From Crocinitomicaceae bacterium (GTDB lineage Bacteria > Bacteroidota > Bacteroidia > Flavobacteriales_D > Crocinitomicaceae): a DNA stretch of 64,000 nt. The position numbers were made by a program, and so were the translations under genes. This document shows, piece by piece, positions 9,351-19,247 of the stretch (position 1 is its first letter; the number at the start of each line of letters is the position of its first letter). The DNA is taken from assembly GCA_016709005.1 (NCBI GenBank), contig JADJEU010000003.1, forward strand, positions 248,001 to 312,000, written 5' to 3'. Below the pieces are notes generated by a model. It searched no databases. It had not been told where the DNA came from and was given only the letters and a program-made list of their open reading frames with translations.

Positions 9351-9364
9351 ATTTTTGAATTCTT

Positions 9365-9372
9365 CAAAGATA
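9365..9372 (-). promoter_or_regulatory. Possible -7 element of the E1 gene
   Basis: On the minus strand TATCTTTG matches the Bacteroidota -7 consensus TAnnTTTG exactly and sits about 15 bases upstream of the E1 ATG. No good TTG is seen at the -33 distance, so support is partial. Confidence 0.35.
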
Positions 9373-9650
9373 GGAAATTATGTATTAATGTTTTCAGAGG
9401 CAGGCAGTTAAGCGATGGAGTTATTCAGGGCGTAGTGAGCAGTGGATTTAGTGTTTTTATGCAGTCTCTGAGCTACGATCACTTCGGTCTCCGTTATTGA
9501 GCCTGTATACTTTGGTTTACAAAGATAAATTGCGAATTAGACGGATTGCGTAAGACTGTCCTCAGCCAACTGTCCTACAAGGACACTTGTCCTCTTGCCC
9601 TAAAAAGAACCGTTTGTCAATTTATATTCCTCACTCTTACCAGATTGTTT
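9373..9650. other. Intergenic region without a gene
   Basis: About 280 bases lie between the divergent E1 and DPP-IV genes. The stretch holds a degenerate relative of the CTTCGGCTCCGCTCAG repeat near 9470-9515 (CACTTCGGTCTCCG then TTATTGAGCC) and short GTCCT repeats with inverted counterparts at about 9557-9595. I see no convincing coding or RNA gene. Confidence 0.5.
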
Positions 9651-9677
9651 TAAATTTGGGTCATAACATCAGGTATC

Positions 9678-11804
9678 ATGAAAAAAATCATCAGCTTTTT
9701 ATTTGTCGGATTAGCAGTTTTATCAACGCAAGCGCAGTTGAAAGAAATCACGTTGAAAGAATCGGTGATGCAGCAGTATCGCGCATTTTATCCAACACAC
9801 ACAGCAGGTGTAAATTGGATTCCAGGAACAGACACGTATGTTTTTATGTCTGCAGATTATAAAACGATGAAAAAAAATGGTGTTAAAAAAGATGCACCGG
9901 TTGATATTTTGACCCTGGCTGATTTAAATACATGGACTGGTTCCACCTTTACCTATATCAATGTGCTTGAGTGGAAAGATGCAAACAGTTTTTATACCTC
10001 CACTGAAGGGAAATATTTTTTAGTCAATCTTACAGAAAAAAAAGCAACTGCACTGGCTACCTTGCCAGGGGGCGCTGAAGGAGATGAACTATGTACAGTA
10101 ACCAATACAATTGCATACACGATTGATAATAATTTATACATCCGCACAGCACAAAATGCAGAAACTCAAATCACCAATTTTGAAAAAAATATTGTCTCTG
10201 GAAAATCGATTGCACGAAATGAATTTGGAATTGCAGATGGAATTTTCTGGTCGCCAACTGGAAATTATTTAGCGTTTTATCAAAAAGATGAAAGTGATGT
10301 TGCCGATTATCCATTGCTTGATATTACAACACCAACCGGCAGCGCAATCAATATTAAATATCCAATGGCGGGTCAGGGTAGTGAAAAACCTGCAGTCGGA
10401 ATTTACAATCTCAAAACAGGAAAAACAGTTTATATCAAACCAACCGGAAAAGCAGATGATTATTTGACCAATGTTGGTTGGGGAATGGATGATAAATATT
10501 TGTATATCGCAGAAGTAAACCGCGGACAAAATCACATGAAACTAATTCAGTACGATGCTGAAACAGGTGCCTTGGTAAAAATCTTGCTTGAAGAAAAAAG
10601 TGATAAATGGGTGGAGCCTGAACATGCACCTTATTTTGTAAGTCCAGATATGTTCTTATGGATGAGCGAAAAGGATGGATTCATGAATTTGTATCTCTAT
10701 AAAACAGATGGGTCTTTTCTAAAACAAGTCACAAGCAACAAATGGGTGACACAAGGAATTATTGGTCATGATGTAGCCGGAAATATTTATACCGTTGGTA
10801 CTGGTGAAAGTCCATTGGAAACAAACTACTTTAAAATAAATATTGCATCAGGCGTTCAAACGCGATTAACAGCAGAAGTAGGAACACACGATGTTCATTT
10901 TTCATCTGACTATAAATATTTTTACGATTCATATTCTGCGCACGCAACTCCAAATATTGAAATACTAAAATCAACAGCCGGAAAAAATTTGCGCACTACC
11001 GTTACAGCTGAAAATCCTTATAAAGAACGCATCATTGGAACCACTGAAATTGGAACCATCAAAGCAGCAGACGGAACAACAGATTTATATTATCGTTTGA
11101 TTAAACCAAGCAATTTTGATGCGACAAAAAAATATCCGGTACTTGTTTATGTTTATGGTGGACCACATGCACAGCTAATTACCAACTCATGGGGATCTGG
11201 CGCTAACCTTTGGATGCATTGGATGGCTGAGCAAGGTTATTTAGTTTATACGTTGGATAATCGCGGATCTGATAACAGAGGTTTTGCTTTTGAAAGTGTG
11301 ATTCACCGTCAGCTAGGAACCGTTGAAATGGATGATCAATTAAAAGGAGTTGAACATTTAAAATCAATGCCATTTGTAGACGGTGATCGTTTAGCAGTTC
11401 ACGGATGGAGTTTTGGTGGATTTATGACAACGTCTTTAATGTTGCGTCACCCCGGTGTGTTTCAGGTTGGAGTTGCCGGCGGACCAGTTACTGATTGGGC
11501 ATACTATGAAGTGATGTATGGTGAACGTTATATGGACACGCCAGAAGAAAACAAAGAAGGCTATGAAAAAAATCGCCTGATGAATTATGCAAAAAACTTG
11601 AAAGGTGAATTGCTTTTAATTCACGGTACGATTGATGATGTAGTTGTAATGCAACACAATTATGCATTGGTAAAAGCTTTTGTGGAAGCTGAAATTCAGA
11701 TGGACTTTTTCCCGTACCCGATGCATCCGCATAACGTAAGAGGGAAAGATCGTGTGCACTTAATGACGAAAGTGCTGACTTACGTTTTGGAAGAAATGGA
11801 GTAA
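9678..11804 (+). CDS. S9 family dipeptidyl peptidase IV
   Basis: A 708-residue exported serine peptidase. A signal peptide covers residues 1-19 (ending STQAQ); a beta-propeller region follows to about residue 450; the C-terminal 250 residues form the alpha/beta hydrolase catalytic domain. The catalytic Ser is residue 578 in HGWSFGGF, the acid is Asp653 in HGTIDDVV, and the base is His685 in MHPHNV. DPP-IV enzymes release X-Pro or X-Ala dipeptides and serve protein utilisation in the periplasm of Bacteroidota. A TAAATTTG at 9651-9658 is a plausible -7 promoter element. The frame is intact. Confidence 0.92.
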   Translation: MKKIISFLFVGLAVLSTQAQLKEITLKESVMQQYRAFYPTHTAGVNWIPGTDTYVFMSADYKTMKKNGVKKDAPVDILTLADLNTWTGSTFTYINVLEWKDANSFYTSTEGKYFLVNLTEKKATALATLPGGAEGDELCTVTNTIAYTIDNNLYIRTAQNAETQITNFEKNIVSGKSIARNEFGIADGIFWSPTGNYLAFYQKDESDVADYPLLDITTPTGSAINIKYPMAGQGSEKPAVGIYNLKTGKTVYIKPTGKADDYLTNVGWGMDDKYLYIAEVNRGQNHMKLIQYDAETGALVKILLEEKSDKWVEPEHAPYFVSPDMFLWMSEKDGFMNLYLYKTDGSFLKQVTSNKWVTQGIIGHDVAGNIYTVGTGESPLETNYFKINIASGVQTRLTAEVGTHDVHFSSDYKYFYDSYSAHATPNIEILKSTAGKNLRTTVTAENPYKERIIGTTEIGTIKAADGTTDLYYRLIKPSNFDATKKYPVLVYVYGGPHAQLITNSWGSGANLWMHWMAEQGYLVYTLDNRGSDNRGFAFESVIHRQLGTVEMDDQLKGVEHLKSMPFVDGDRLAVHGWSFGGFMTTSLMLRHPGVFQVGVAGGPVTDWAYYEVMYGERYMDTPEENKEGYEKNRLMNYAKNLKGELLLIHGTIDDVVVMQHNYALVKAFVEAEIQMDFFPYPMHPHNVRGKDRVHLMTKVLTYVLEEME

Positions 11805-11859
11805 TTCTCAAATACAAAATTCCAAATACAAATTCAAAATTCAAATTGTGAAACGAAGC

Positions 11860-12052
11860 CGTCATGCTGAACTTGATTCAGCATCTGCTTGAGTTAACGT
11901 TTAATGTTTATTCTGGAATTGATTTTTTCTAATGATAGTTGTCTTCCTCTGGCTTCGGCTCCGCTCAGCCGCCGGTTAACGTTTGTTTATCTCAATGGTG
12001 ACGGCACATGGCAAGTAGCTCTGGCTTCGACAGGCTCAGCCATCGGTTAGCC
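11860..12052. repeat. Cluster of Bacteroidota intergenic repeats
   Basis: Three elements stand in a row between convergent genes: CGTCATGCTGAAC...TTCAGCATCTGC at 11860-11889; CTGGCTTCGGCTCC with GCTCAGCC at 11949-11980; and CTGGCTTCGACAGG with CTCAGCC at 12021-12052. The last two are direct copies of the same hairpin-forming element also found at 15.4 and 23.4 kb. Transcription termination between the convergent genes is a plausible role. Confidence 0.65.
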
Positions 12053-12059
12053 TTTTCGA

Positions 12060-12974
12060 TCAATTCATGGCAAATACATAATCAGTCAGCTCACCCAATG
12101 CATCCATCTCTGCCGTATTTAACGAAATCAATCGATACGTAACGCTCTTATTGGACCAAACATCCACAATCACAAAATTATCATTGACGCCATTTCCCAT
12201 GCCGCTTGCGATGAAGGAGATATTATCGTAATGATGATACATGAAGGGTGTTACGGTTGTAGATTTTCCGACATCACCAGCGAACATAATGACGTTGTTT
12301 GGTAAAGCATTAAAAAGCGGTTCAACCGTGGTCCAAAAATTCATATTTGGATCTCTGTCAGCAACTGAATTTGCCGTAACATTTTTATAAATATTGTCTG
12401 GTGTCCACCAAATCAGGTGATGAAAAAAGACATAAATATTTTTGACACTGGCTGCTTTTTGATTCAACGTATTTTGAAGAAAAGTAAGTTGATCGCCTGA
12501 AATATTCCAGAGATCAAGCCCTGGATCCAGCACAATAAACAAATCACCATTTTCTTCAAAAGAATAATAGGTTGAGCCGTATCTGCTTTCATACAAGGGC
12601 CTGTCAGTGAGGTCATGATTACCGGGAGCAAAATAAACCGGCATTTCTAAAAGTGCCAGACTTGAATCTACTTCATCCCAATTTTGATTGGTTCCGTAGA
12701 GCACGATATCACCCGTTAATACACCAAATTCCATCAATGAATCTGATTTAATAAAATTGTATTTTTCTTCAAAGGGTGGATGTAATCCAATATTGTCGAT
12801 GCCCGAGCCTCCATAGGTATGTCCCGCAACAAAAAAGGAATATTCTAAAACAACAGGTGCGGGTTTGATGGGCTTTTCAACTTTTTCGCATGCCTGAAAA
12901 TTATAAGACATTCCAAGAATGAGAGAAATTCTCAAAAAAGCCTTGATGTGTTTAATTTCCAAAAAGCGTTTCAT
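12060..12974 (-). CDS. Calcineurin-like metallophosphoesterase, lipoprotein
   Basis: A predicted lipoprotein of about 304 residues. I chose the ATG at 12974 (MKRFLEIKHIKAF) because it yields a lipoprotein signal ending at the lipobox FQAC; an ATG at 13037 would add 21 residues ahead of a buried signal. The phosphoesterase signature is present: GDIV in the first metal-binding loop, GNHD near the middle, FFHH and AGDV near the end. Such enzymes hydrolyse phosphomono- or diesters with two metal ions; the substrate here is unknown. It ends at a repeat cluster and is divergent from the 7TM phosphatase gene. Confidence 0.82.
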   Translation of the reverse strand: MKRFLEIKHIKAFLRISLILGMSYNFQACEKVEKPIKPAPVVLEYSFFVAGHTYGGSGIDNIGLHPPFEEKYNFIKSDSLMEFGVLTGDIVLYGTNQNWDEVDSSLALLEMPVYFAPGNHDLTDRPLYESRYGSTYYSFEENGDLFIVLDPGLDLWNISGDQLTFLQNTLNQKAASVKNIYVFFHHLIWWTPDNIYKNVTANSVADRDPNMNFWTTVEPLFNALPNNVIMFAGDVGKSTTVTPFMYHHYDNISFIASGMGNGVNDNFVIVDVWSNKSVTYRLISLNTAEMDALGELTDYVFAMN

Positions 12975-13211
12975 CTTGTCTAAAGATACGGATTTCTCTT
13001 TGCAAAGGTTAGTTAGGAAGCAGCTAGGAACATGCATTTTTTGCTTGTTTCAAGAATTCGTTCGGTGCTTTGAATGCTTGGCTTTTAGATGATAAGCAAA
13101 GGTGCTGTAATTTATTTAGTGCTAATTGTAAGTAAAGCAAAGGAAAGTCGTCTAACTCATGCGGTGACGCATATAAAACCTTTGAACCTGAATTTTCGTA
13201 CATTTACTGCA

Positions 13212-15425
13212 ATGAGACTCTGTTTATCCCTAATTTTTTTAATGCTATTTTCATCTGGCTTTTCGCAAGCCGGATCGATCATACTTACGGATGAAAATCT
13301 GGGAACTTCTTTTGGTGATAAAATATTAATTCTGAAAGATGTCGATCACGCTTTGACCATTGAAGAAATTATTGCAAAACCAGACAGCGAATTTGAAACG
13401 CGAACGGATAAAGTTCCCAATCTGGATTTTACAACTGCACGCTGGTGGTTAAAATTTTCAGTAACCAATCATACAGCTAATCCAAATTTTATTCTGGAAG
13501 TCGCACGACCGATTACAAACAAAGCAACCTTCTATGAATTCAGAGGTGAAAAAGTTGAGAATACTTTTCAGAGTGGTGACGATTATGCTTTTGAAAAGAA
13601 AGTAATTCCGCACCGTAAAAATTTATTTCCGCTTTATATTGATGCGGGTAAAACCAAAACTTATTTTGTTGAATTGGAAAGTGACGGTGAGGTGATAACC
13701 CTTCCGCTTAAAATTTATGATAAGATCAGTTTTTTTGAGACTGATTATTTTGTGCAGTTCACCTACGGCTTCTATTTTGGAATGATGTTGTTAGTAGTAT
13801 TCATCTACTTCTTCTTCTATGTTTTATTGAAAGATCGTTCTTTTCTGTACTATATCATTTATGTATTTTGTCAGGCCACTATGCAGTTTGCGCTGGATGG
13901 GTATGCGTATCAATATTTTTTACCAACAGGCGGATATCTCACACATCACATTGTTTTAATAGCCGCATCACTCACGATTATTTTCTTGTTGTTTTATGCA
14001 AGCGCATTTCTTCATTTAAAAGAAAACAGTCCGCGCCTTTCCAAAATCTATAAATATGCTTTAGGTTTTGTGATAATCGCATTTATCTTTTCGTTGATTC
14101 CGGGTGTTACTTATACGATTTCGTATCCGTTGATTAACGCAACCAGTTTACTGAGTGTGATTCTGACCTTGGTTTCAATTTATATTCTCAAATCAAAAGG
14201 CATTAAAATCTGCAATTATTTTGCGATTGCATTTACCGTTTTAATTTTAGGAGCGATTGTTTTCATTCTCGGAAACTTCAACATTCTTGGTAATGCAGAG
14301 TTGGCACAAAACGCATTAAAAATCTCATCAGCTATAGAGGTTGTAATTTTAAGTATTTCGATGTCTAACAAGTACCGTGATCTTCAAAAAGAAAAAGAGG
14401 CAGCTCAGGCAGAGGCATACAAAAGTCTCGAAGAAAAGAATGCGATGATGGACCAGATCAATGTGAAATTGGAGCAACAAGTAAAAGAGCGTACTGCAAA
14501 AATTGAACATCAAAATGAAGAGTTGGCTGAGATCAATGCAGAAATTTTAAGCAGTATCAAATACGCTAAACGTATTCAGGAAGCAATTTTACCAGCTAAA
14601 GATTATGTGAAAACATTACTGGACGAGTACTTTGTTTTTTACCGTCCGAAAGATGTTGTGAGTGGAGATTTTTATTTTATTGAAGCGACACATGTATCAA
14701 ATGAAGAACAAACGCCTTTGGTTTTGTTTGCTGCCGTAGACTGCACGGGTCACGGTGTGCCGGGCGCATTCATGAGTATTGTTGGTAATAATTATTTATC
14801 ACAAACGCTCACTGAACGATCTGTCAATTCGCCTGCTGATGCATTGGACTTTTTGAATAAAGGAGTTTACAAAGCTTTACGTCAGGATGCGGCGCAAAAA
14901 GATAAAACAGGTTCAGCTGTGCGCGATGGTATGGACATTGCGCTGTGTGCTTTGGATAAAGAAAAACGTGTCTTGCATTTTGCCGGTGCAAAAAATCCGG
15001 TTTACATTGTCAGACAAAGTGGCGACCCATTGTGTTTTGGAACTGAGACCACTGAAAAGAGTTTGACAAAATCTGAAACGGGTGATGTACATCTTTTCGA
15101 AATTAAAGGTGATAAACATCCAATTGGTGCGTTCATGGATGAAGAATTGATTCCTTTCACCAACCGGAGAATTGAATTACAAAAAGGCGATATGGTTTAT
15201 GTTTTCACCGATGGTTTTGCCGATCAATTTGGCGGAACTCACTTACCAGAAAGCAAAGGCAAAGGAAAAAAATACACCTACAAACGCTTCAAACAAGTGT
15301 TGATGAGCAATGCTTCTAAACCCGCTGAAGAACAACATAAAATTCTGCGCAACGAATTTGTCAACTGGAAAGGTGAGACAGAGCAGATTGATGACGTGTT
15401 GATTATTGGGGTTAGAATTCCGTAG
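13212..15425 (+). CDS. 7TM sensor (7TMR-DISM) with SpoIIE-type phosphatase domain
   Basis: A signalling protein of 737 residues: signal peptide ending GFSQ, an extracytoplasmic 7TMR-DISM sensing domain (about 25-180), seven hydrophobic helices (about 185-390), a coiled coil (about 400-455) and a PP2C-like SpoIIE phosphatase domain (about 480-737). Metal-binding motifs of the phosphatase are visible: DCTGHGVPGAFMS, GMDIALCALD and DGFADQFGG. It probably senses an external ligand and dephosphorylates a cytoplasmic partner such as an anti-sigma antagonist; no such partner is adjacent. The ATG at 13212 is preferred over one at 13089, since the signal peptide begins there. Confidence 0.88.
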   Translation: MRLCLSLIFLMLFSSGFSQAGSIILTDENLGTSFGDKILILKDVDHALTIEEIIAKPDSEFETRTDKVPNLDFTTARWWLKFSVTNHTANPNFILEVARPITNKATFYEFRGEKVENTFQSGDDYAFEKKVIPHRKNLFPLYIDAGKTKTYFVELESDGEVITLPLKIYDKISFFETDYFVQFTYGFYFGMMLLVVFIYFFFYVLLKDRSFLYYIIYVFCQATMQFALDGYAYQYFLPTGGYLTHHIVLIAASLTIIFLLFYASAFLHLKENSPRLSKIYKYALGFVIIAFIFSLIPGVTYTISYPLINATSLLSVILTLVSIYILKSKGIKICNYFAIAFTVLILGAIVFILGNFNILGNAELAQNALKISSAIEVVILSISMSNKYRDLQKEKEAAQAEAYKSLEEKNAMMDQINVKLEQQVKERTAKIEHQNEELAEINAEILSSIKYAKRIQEAILPAKDYVKTLLDEYFVFYRPKDVVSGDFYFIEATHVSNEEQTPLVLFAAVDCTGHGVPGAFMSIVGNNYLSQTLTERSVNSPADALDFLNKGVYKALRQDAAQKDKTGSAVRDGMDIALCALDKEKRVLHFAGAKNPVYIVRQSGDPLCFGTETTEKSLTKSETGDVHLFEIKGDKHPIGAFMDEELIPFTNRRIELQKGDMVYVFTDGFADQFGGTHLPESKGKGKKYTYKRFKQVLMSNASKPAEEQHKILRNEFVNWKGETEQIDDVLIIGVRIP

Positions 15426-15426
15426 G

Positions 15427-15573
15427 GTGGCTTCGGCTCCGCTCAGCCACCGGTTATCATAGAGGTACATGTTAAGAATAGATTAAAACCCATCAATAGA
15501 TCATCCTATTGTAAGACTTAATCACTCAAATAGGCAGAATAGAAAACCGGTCACTGAGCGGAGCCGAAGTGAC
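15427..15573. repeat. Inverted pair of the GGCTTCGGCTCCGCTCAGCC repeat
   Basis: GGTGGCTTCGGCTCCGCTC with AGCCACCGG stands at 15427-15452, and its inverted relative ACCGGTCACTGAGCGGAGC with CGAAGTG at 15545-15571. About 95 bases of A/T-rich sequence lie between. The same inverted arrangement with a similar spacer length recurs at 23366-23523. Confidence 0.7.
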
Positions 15574-15585
15574 ATTTTATTCCCT

Positions 15586-15593
15586 TACCTTTG
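15586..15593 (+). promoter_or_regulatory. Possible -7 element for the FkbM gene
   Basis: TACCTTTG matches TAnnTTTG exactly and lies about 20 bases upstream of the FkbM ATG. The -33 region falls inside the repeat and has no clear TTG, so support is partial. Confidence 0.35.
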
Positions 15594-15612
15594 ATCCACA
15601 AATCCCACAAAC

Positions 15613-16350
15613 ATGAATAATAACATCCTAAACGGAAAATTCAAATACCAGCTCTCCAAATTGGCCCCTATGAATACCAATATCGGAATTGGATTAAAGA
15701 ACGGCTTAAAATTTACTGTGCGTGCCCGCACGATGGATCGTTCTGTTTTGAAAGAAGTTTGGATCAAAGAAATTTATGACAAACACGGTGTAAAAGTAGA
15801 GAAGGGTGATACGGTTGTGGACATTGGTGGTCACATTGGAATATTCAGTATCTACGCTGCCCATTTGAGTGAGACTGGAAAAGTATATGCTTTTGAACCC
15901 TTCATTGAAAATTTCAAAAGATTAGAAGATCACAAAAAAATTAATCACAAAGAAAATCTGATTGCATTCAACAAAGGTGTTGCTGAAACAGATGGAAAGC
16001 AAACCTTGTTTTTATCACCCGATAAAAATACCGGCGGACATTCGATGCATTTAAAAAATCAATCCGAACGCAAAGTAGAAATTGAAACCATCAATCTAAT
16101 CAAATTCTGTGACGAAAATAAAATTGACAAAATTGATTTTCTGAAATTAGATTGTGAAGGTGCTGAGTTTGATATTCTGAAAGGCAGTGAAGCTATTTTG
16201 AATCGCGTGAAAAAAGTGATCATGGAATGCCACCCGTATGGTGAAAATACCTGTGATAAAATGGTTGCGCTGCTTGAAAGAAACGGATTTAATGTGATTC
16301 GTGAAAGCAATCATATTGGAGGAATTGAGATGTTGTATTGTAAGCGGTAG
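15613..16350 (+). CDS. FkbM family methyltransferase
   Basis: A 245-residue SAM-dependent methyltransferase of the FkbM family. The SAM-binding motif VVDIGGHIGIFSIYAA lies at about residues 61-76, followed by AFEPFIENF; the family's second signature IDFLKLDCEGAEFDIL is near residues 175-190. FkbM enzymes O-methylate hydroxyl groups on polyketides, sugars or lipids; the acceptor cannot be predicted, and no polysaccharide or polyketide genes adjoin. The gene stands alone between two repeat regions. Confidence 0.87.
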   Translation: MNNNILNGKFKYQLSKLAPMNTNIGIGLKNGLKFTVRARTMDRSVLKEVWIKEIYDKHGVKVEKGDTVVDIGGHIGIFSIYAAHLSETGKVYAFEPFIENFKRLEDHKKINHKENLIAFNKGVAETDGKQTLFLSPDKNTGGHSMHLKNQSERKVEIETINLIKFCDENKIDKIDFLKLDCEGAEFDILKGSEAILNRVKKVIMECHPYGENTCDKMVALLERNGFNVIRESNHIGGIEMLYCKR

Positions 16351-16670
16351 GGTTTGCCCCCAAGGCCCGGGCCTCACCCCCAGCCCCTATCCAAGAGGAG
16401 AGACCAGACCAGATTAAATGATCTGAGGAATCTTTTGCGGTTAGCGTCAGATCGAAAATTCAGCAACTGGCTTTCCCTCTTTTGAAGAGGGATTAAGGGG
16501 GATGATCACCTCGCTTTTGAGCAAAGTAAGATCAACAGATGTTTTGAAACTGATTTCAATCCTTTAATCTTTTCACTACCTTTAAACTATTGAAGTAGTT
16601 CACTTTCATTTAATCACGTTTTCACAAAACTTATTGCTTCATCAGTTGTTAACTAGCTATAATCTCATTC
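16351..16670. repeat. Intergenic region with CCTCACCCCCAGCCCC-type repeats
   Basis: The 320 bases hold GGCCTCACCCCCAGCCCC followed by TATCCAAGAGGAG at about 16369-16399, and a related inverted segment TTCCCTCTTTTGAAGAGGG followed by ATTAAGGGG at about 16472-16499. Both are versions of a widespread Bacteroidota intergenic repeat, also seen at 45.5 kb. A 12-base perfect palindrome AGGCCCGGGCCT is at 16363-16374. No gene is visible. Confidence 0.6.
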
Positions 16671-17776
16671 ATGAATAGAAAAGGATTTGTTTTTACGCCC
16701 TACACGCCGCCTGAGATGTCAATCTTTGACAGGCTGTTTGATCTTTTTAAAGAACTGATTACGCATACTTCGGGAGATTTTGATGAAGCCATTGATTGGT
16801 TGAAAATTCTGGATAAAGAATATAAATTAACTACACCAGAATATACCATTGAAGATTTTATTGAAGAGCTCAAAAAAAGAAATTACATCAAAGATAAAAC
16901 CGAAGATGGAACTGGTGGATCTGTCATCACGGCTAAAACTGAACGCGCTATTCGTCAGCACGCGCTTGATCAGATTTTTGGTAAACTGAAAAAAACAGGA
17001 GCCGGAAATCACAGAACCAAACACAGCGGAAATGGTGATGAGCAAACAGGCGATTACCGTCAGTTTAATTTTGGCGATGAGCTGGACAAAATTTCGCTGA
17101 CGGAGAGTTTACGAAATGCACAAATCAATAACGGTGCAGGTGATTTTCAATCGTACGAACTGATGGTTGTAGAAGAAAGTTTACAAAGCGCAAATGAGCA
17201 CGGTGTTGATGATTGATATCAGTCACAGTATGATTTTATACGGTGAAGATCGTATCACTCCTGCTAAAAAAGTAGCGATGGCTTTGGCTGAATTAATCAA
17301 AACGCGTTATCCGAAAGATACTTTGGATATTTTAGTTTTTGGTGATGATGCCTGGGCTATTGAAGCAAAAGATTTACCGTATCTGCAAGTTGGACCTTAT
17401 CATACAAATACGGTTGCGGGGTTTGCAATTGGCGATGGATTTGCTGCGAAGAAAACGAAATACCAACAAACAAATATTTATGATCACAGATGGTAAACCA
17501 AGTTGTGTAGTTGAACCTGATGGATCGTATTACAAAAACTCAAACGGATTGGATAAATACATTGTAGACAAGTGTTATGAGATGGCGCAGCAAGCCAGAA
17601 AATTGCATATTCCCATCACCACATTTATGATTGCGCAAGACGCTTATTTGCAACGTTTCATCAGTGCATTCACAGCAGCAAATCAAGGCAAAGCTTTTTA
17701 CACAGGGATACAAGGATTAGGTCAGATGATTTTTGAAGATTATCAGGCAAACAGAATTAAACGAATCAGAGGATAA
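16671..17776 (+). CDS. VWA domain protein, two frameshifts
   Basis: One gene appears in three frames. The first part (16671 to about 17190, starting MNRKGFVFTPYTPPEM) is a helical N-terminal region. The second, from about 17194, carries the MIDAS motif DISHS of a von Willebrand A domain. The third runs to 17776 and has the TDG segment (MITDGKPS). The second junction, at about 17418-17422, is explained by one extra G in a G-run. The VWA domain binds a metal and a protein partner. It precedes the AAA+ ATPase by seven bases, and such VWA/MoxR-type pairs generally act together as chaperones or activators. The client is unknown. Confidence 0.78.
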
Positions 17777-17783
17777 AAAATAT

Positions 17784-19241
17784 ATGAAAGCAAAAACATT
17801 CGGAGAATTAAAAAAATCTGGTTACAAAACCAAAAGCATCAAAGAAGAATTGCGTGACAATTTAATGGAGGCTTTGAAAAGTGGCAAACAACCTTTTGAA
17901 GGAATTCACGGCTATGAAAACACGGTGATTCCGGAATTGGAACGTGCTATTTTATCCAAACACAACATCAATTTACTTGGACTCAGAGGTCAGGCCAAAA
18001 CACGTCTGGCGCGCTTGATGGTGAATTTATTGGACGAGTGGATTCCGATTGTGGCGGGATCAGAGGTGAATGATGATCCTTTTGCGCCTTTGTCACGATT
18101 TGCAAAAGATTTGATTGCTGAAAAAGGTGACGCTACTCCAATTGAATGGATGCATCGTGACGATCGTTTTGCAGAAAAATTAGCAACGCCAGATGTCACC
18201 ATTGCAGATATTATTGGTGACGTAGATCCAATCAAAGCGGCTAACATGAAATTGTCTTATGCAGATGAAAGTGTAATTCATTTTGGAATGATTCCTCGCG
18301 CCAACCGTTGCATTTTTGTGATTAACGAATTGCCCGATTTGCAAGCGCGTATTCAAGTTGCACTTTTTAATATTTTACAGGAAGGCGATATTCAGATTCG
18401 CGGATTTAAATTGCGTTTTCCATTGGATATTCAGTTTGTATTTACTGCGAATCCAGAAGATTATACCAACCGCGGAAGCATTGTCACACCGTTGAAAGAT
18501 CGTATTGGATCACAGATTCTGACGCATTATCCCGATACAATAAGAACTGCAAGAACGATCACAGAACAAGAAGCAAAATTAGTAAGCGGACAAAAAGAAA
18601 ATATTTTTGTTCCTGATTTAGCGATGGATTTAATTGAGCAGATTGGATTTGAAGCACGCGGCAGTGAATACATCGATTCTAAAAGTGGTGTGAGTGCGCG
18701 TATGAGTATTTCTGCTTTTGAAAATTTAGTAAGCGCCGCCGAATTGCGCGCCTTAAAAAACGGACAATCCAAAACATCTGTGCGTCTTTCTGATTTCACC
18801 GGAATCATTCCGGCCCTCACCGGTAAAATGGAATTGGTTTATGAAGGAGAGCAAGAAGGAAGCAAATTTGTAGCTGAAAAATTAATTGGTGCAGCCATCA
18901 AAACTTTATTCGAATCGTATTTTCCAAAAGTAGAAAGCTGGAGAAGAAAGATCAAGCAGGGCCATATCAACCAATAGTAGACTGGTTTTTTGAACAAAGT
19001 GAATTTGCTTTAAGTGATGACGCGGATGATAAAACGTATGCAGCACGATTGATGCAATAGCCCTTTAGATGATCTGATTAAAAAATATCAACCCAAAGTT
19101 TCTAAATCCGATCAGCATTTTTTGAAAGAATTTATTTTGTGGGGTTTGGTAGAAAGCAAAAAACTCAGCAAATCGCAAGTGGATAATAGTACTACGTTCA
19201 GAGATAAGTTGAGTGATTTTGTGCGAGGTGGGTTTAATTAG
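17784..19241 (+). CDS. MoxR/magnesium-chelatase-like AAA+ ATPase, C-terminus frameshifted
   Basis: An AAA+ ATPase starting MKAKTFGELKKSGY. The P-loop is GLRGQAKTR, with Ala where the consensus has Gly, and the Walker B position reads FVINELPDL, with Asn-Glu instead of Asp-Glu. A sensor-1-like FVFTANPEDYTNRG follows. As written, the frame stops at 18977, but two one-base shifts (about 18950 and 19049) restore VDWFFEQSEFALSDD and a C-terminal helix region to the stop at 19241, giving about 485 residues. The partner VWA gene lies immediately upstream. It is probably a protein-remodelling ATPase rather than a true chelatase, since no tetrapyrrole genes adjoin. Confidence 0.78.
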
Positions 19242-19247
19242 TGCGTT

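Noticed and set aside
9557..9595. Possible tRNA or small RNA from the GTCCT inverted motifs upstream of the DPP-IV gene
   Set aside because: No cloverleaf with a TTCRANNC loop can be formed, and the hairpins are short and AT-flanked without a terminator.
16363..16374. Twelve-base GC palindrome AGGCCCGGGCCT as a regulatory site
   Set aside because: It is not repeated elsewhere and sits inside a decayed-looking repeat region after the FkbM gene; chance or repeat origin is sufficient.
17190..17500. Programmed ribosomal frameshifting in the VWA gene
   Set aside because: No slippery heptamer with a following structure is evident, there are two shifts in different places, and the same type of error is found in many unrelated genes.
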